From positions 10,537 through 17,441 of the forward strand of contig NVSL01000051.1 of assembly GCA_002401215.1 (NCBI GenBank): a stretch of DNA of 6,905 bases, written 5' to 3'. Of this stretch, positions 6,721 through 6,905 are shown one piece after another. Positions within the stretch are counted from its first letter, which is position 1, and every line of letters starts with the position of its first letter. The stretch is from Flavobacteriaceae bacterium (lineage in GTDB: Bacteria > Bacteroidota > Bacteroidia > Flavobacteriales > Flavobacteriaceae). A model generated the notes under the pieces. That model was not told the DNA's origin. It was given only the letters and a program-made list of their open reading frames with translations, and did no database searches. Position numbers and translations under genes: made by a program.

Positions 6721-6905
6721 GTAGTGAAATCGGATTGTGAGTTGGTATTTGGTGCCAGTGCGAGAGTCAGACAAATTCCATGGCCAACGGTTAATCCTCG
6801 GCAAACAGCAGAGCAGATTTGCACTCATCCTAACCCAAGTAAAATCGCTGTGGTCTTTGGTACTGAGCGCAGTGGCCTAACCAATGATGCCTTATCCCAA
6901 TGTCA
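6721..6905 (+). CDS. trmJ: TrmJ-like tRNA/rRNA (SpoU family) 2'-O-methyltransferase, internal fragment
   Basis: The plus frame from 6721 is open to the window end and reads SDCELVFGASARVRQIPWP, then IAVVFGTERSGLTNDALSQC. In the SPOUT/TrmH superfamily these are the TrmJ subfamily's VxGTSAR-x-R-x-(I/L)PWP segment and the VALVFGxExxGLTNEELxxCH motif, which forms part of the knotted S-adenosylmethionine-binding site. TrmJ methylates the ribose at position 32 in the anticodon loop of certain tRNAs. Only about 61 residues are present. The first ~70-80 residues of a normal TrmJ are missing, because the frame to the left merges into sequence antisense to the M16 gene, and the 3' end is cut by the window. 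There is no start codon or ribosome binding site. Motif wording and the higher G+C (~48%) resemble Gammaproteobacteria rather than the rest of the window; the lineage is inference. Confidence 0.82.

Noticed and set aside
6633..6824. Minus-strand open frame of 63 codons across the right-hand junction, and the N-terminal ~60 codons of the frame starting at ATG 6828
   Set aside because: Both are largely the antisense of the TrmJ-coding plus frame and show no M16 or other family resemblance; they are open by chance.
6600..6905. Genomic island or prophage boundary at the right end
   Set aside because: No integrase, transposase, tRNA or direct repeat is visible, and trmJ is a housekeeping gene not typical of mobile cargo; a chimeric join explains two truncated genes better.

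Overview
The window reads as an AT-rich chromosomal segment from a marine-type Bacteroidetes, most likely Flavobacteriia. The basis is the gene families present (a YifB/ComM-type ATPase tail, an ORF6N protein, a periplasmic Tricorn-like S41 protease, a three-domain DsbD and an M16 peptidase), the low G+C, and starts preceded by A/T-rich leaders without Shine-Dalgarno sequences. The last ~200-270 bases do not fit. They have clearly higher G+C (about 48% by hand count over 6721-6905) and encode a piece of a proteobacterial-looking TrmJ rRNA/tRNA-type methyltransferase.

Layout, left to right: (1) 3' end of a comM/yifB-like gene (+, to 224). (2) An ORF6N-domain gene (+, 235-765) that starts 10 bases after it and is interrupted by two in-frame stop codons (TGA 292-294, TAA 601-603) with no frameshift. 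(3) An 83-base intergenic gap with an 11-bp perfect inverted repeat, an overlapping alternative 7-bp repeat and a possible Bacteroidetes -7 element. (4) A complete 1069-residue exported Tricorn-like protease (+, 849-4058). (5) A bidirectional hairpin terminator between convergent genes (4068-4104). (6) A complete dsbD-type thiol:disulfide interchange gene (-, 4123-6147). (7) Immediately upstream of it, with 6 bases between, the C-terminal part of an M16 zinc-peptidase homologue (-, from 6154). (8) A breakpoint zone at about 6630-6720, beyond which an inward fragment of trmJ (+) runs off the window end.

The M16 gene and dsbD look like one minus-strand transcription unit for envelope proteins. 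The Tricorn-like protease is a separate plus-strand unit, and the two converge on the shared terminator. I found no novel multi-gene system here. The two points most worth a second look are the chimeric right end, where two unrelated genes have both lost their 5' parts at one junction, and the ORF6N gene that carries two nonsense codons yet keeps family-like sequence on both sides of each.
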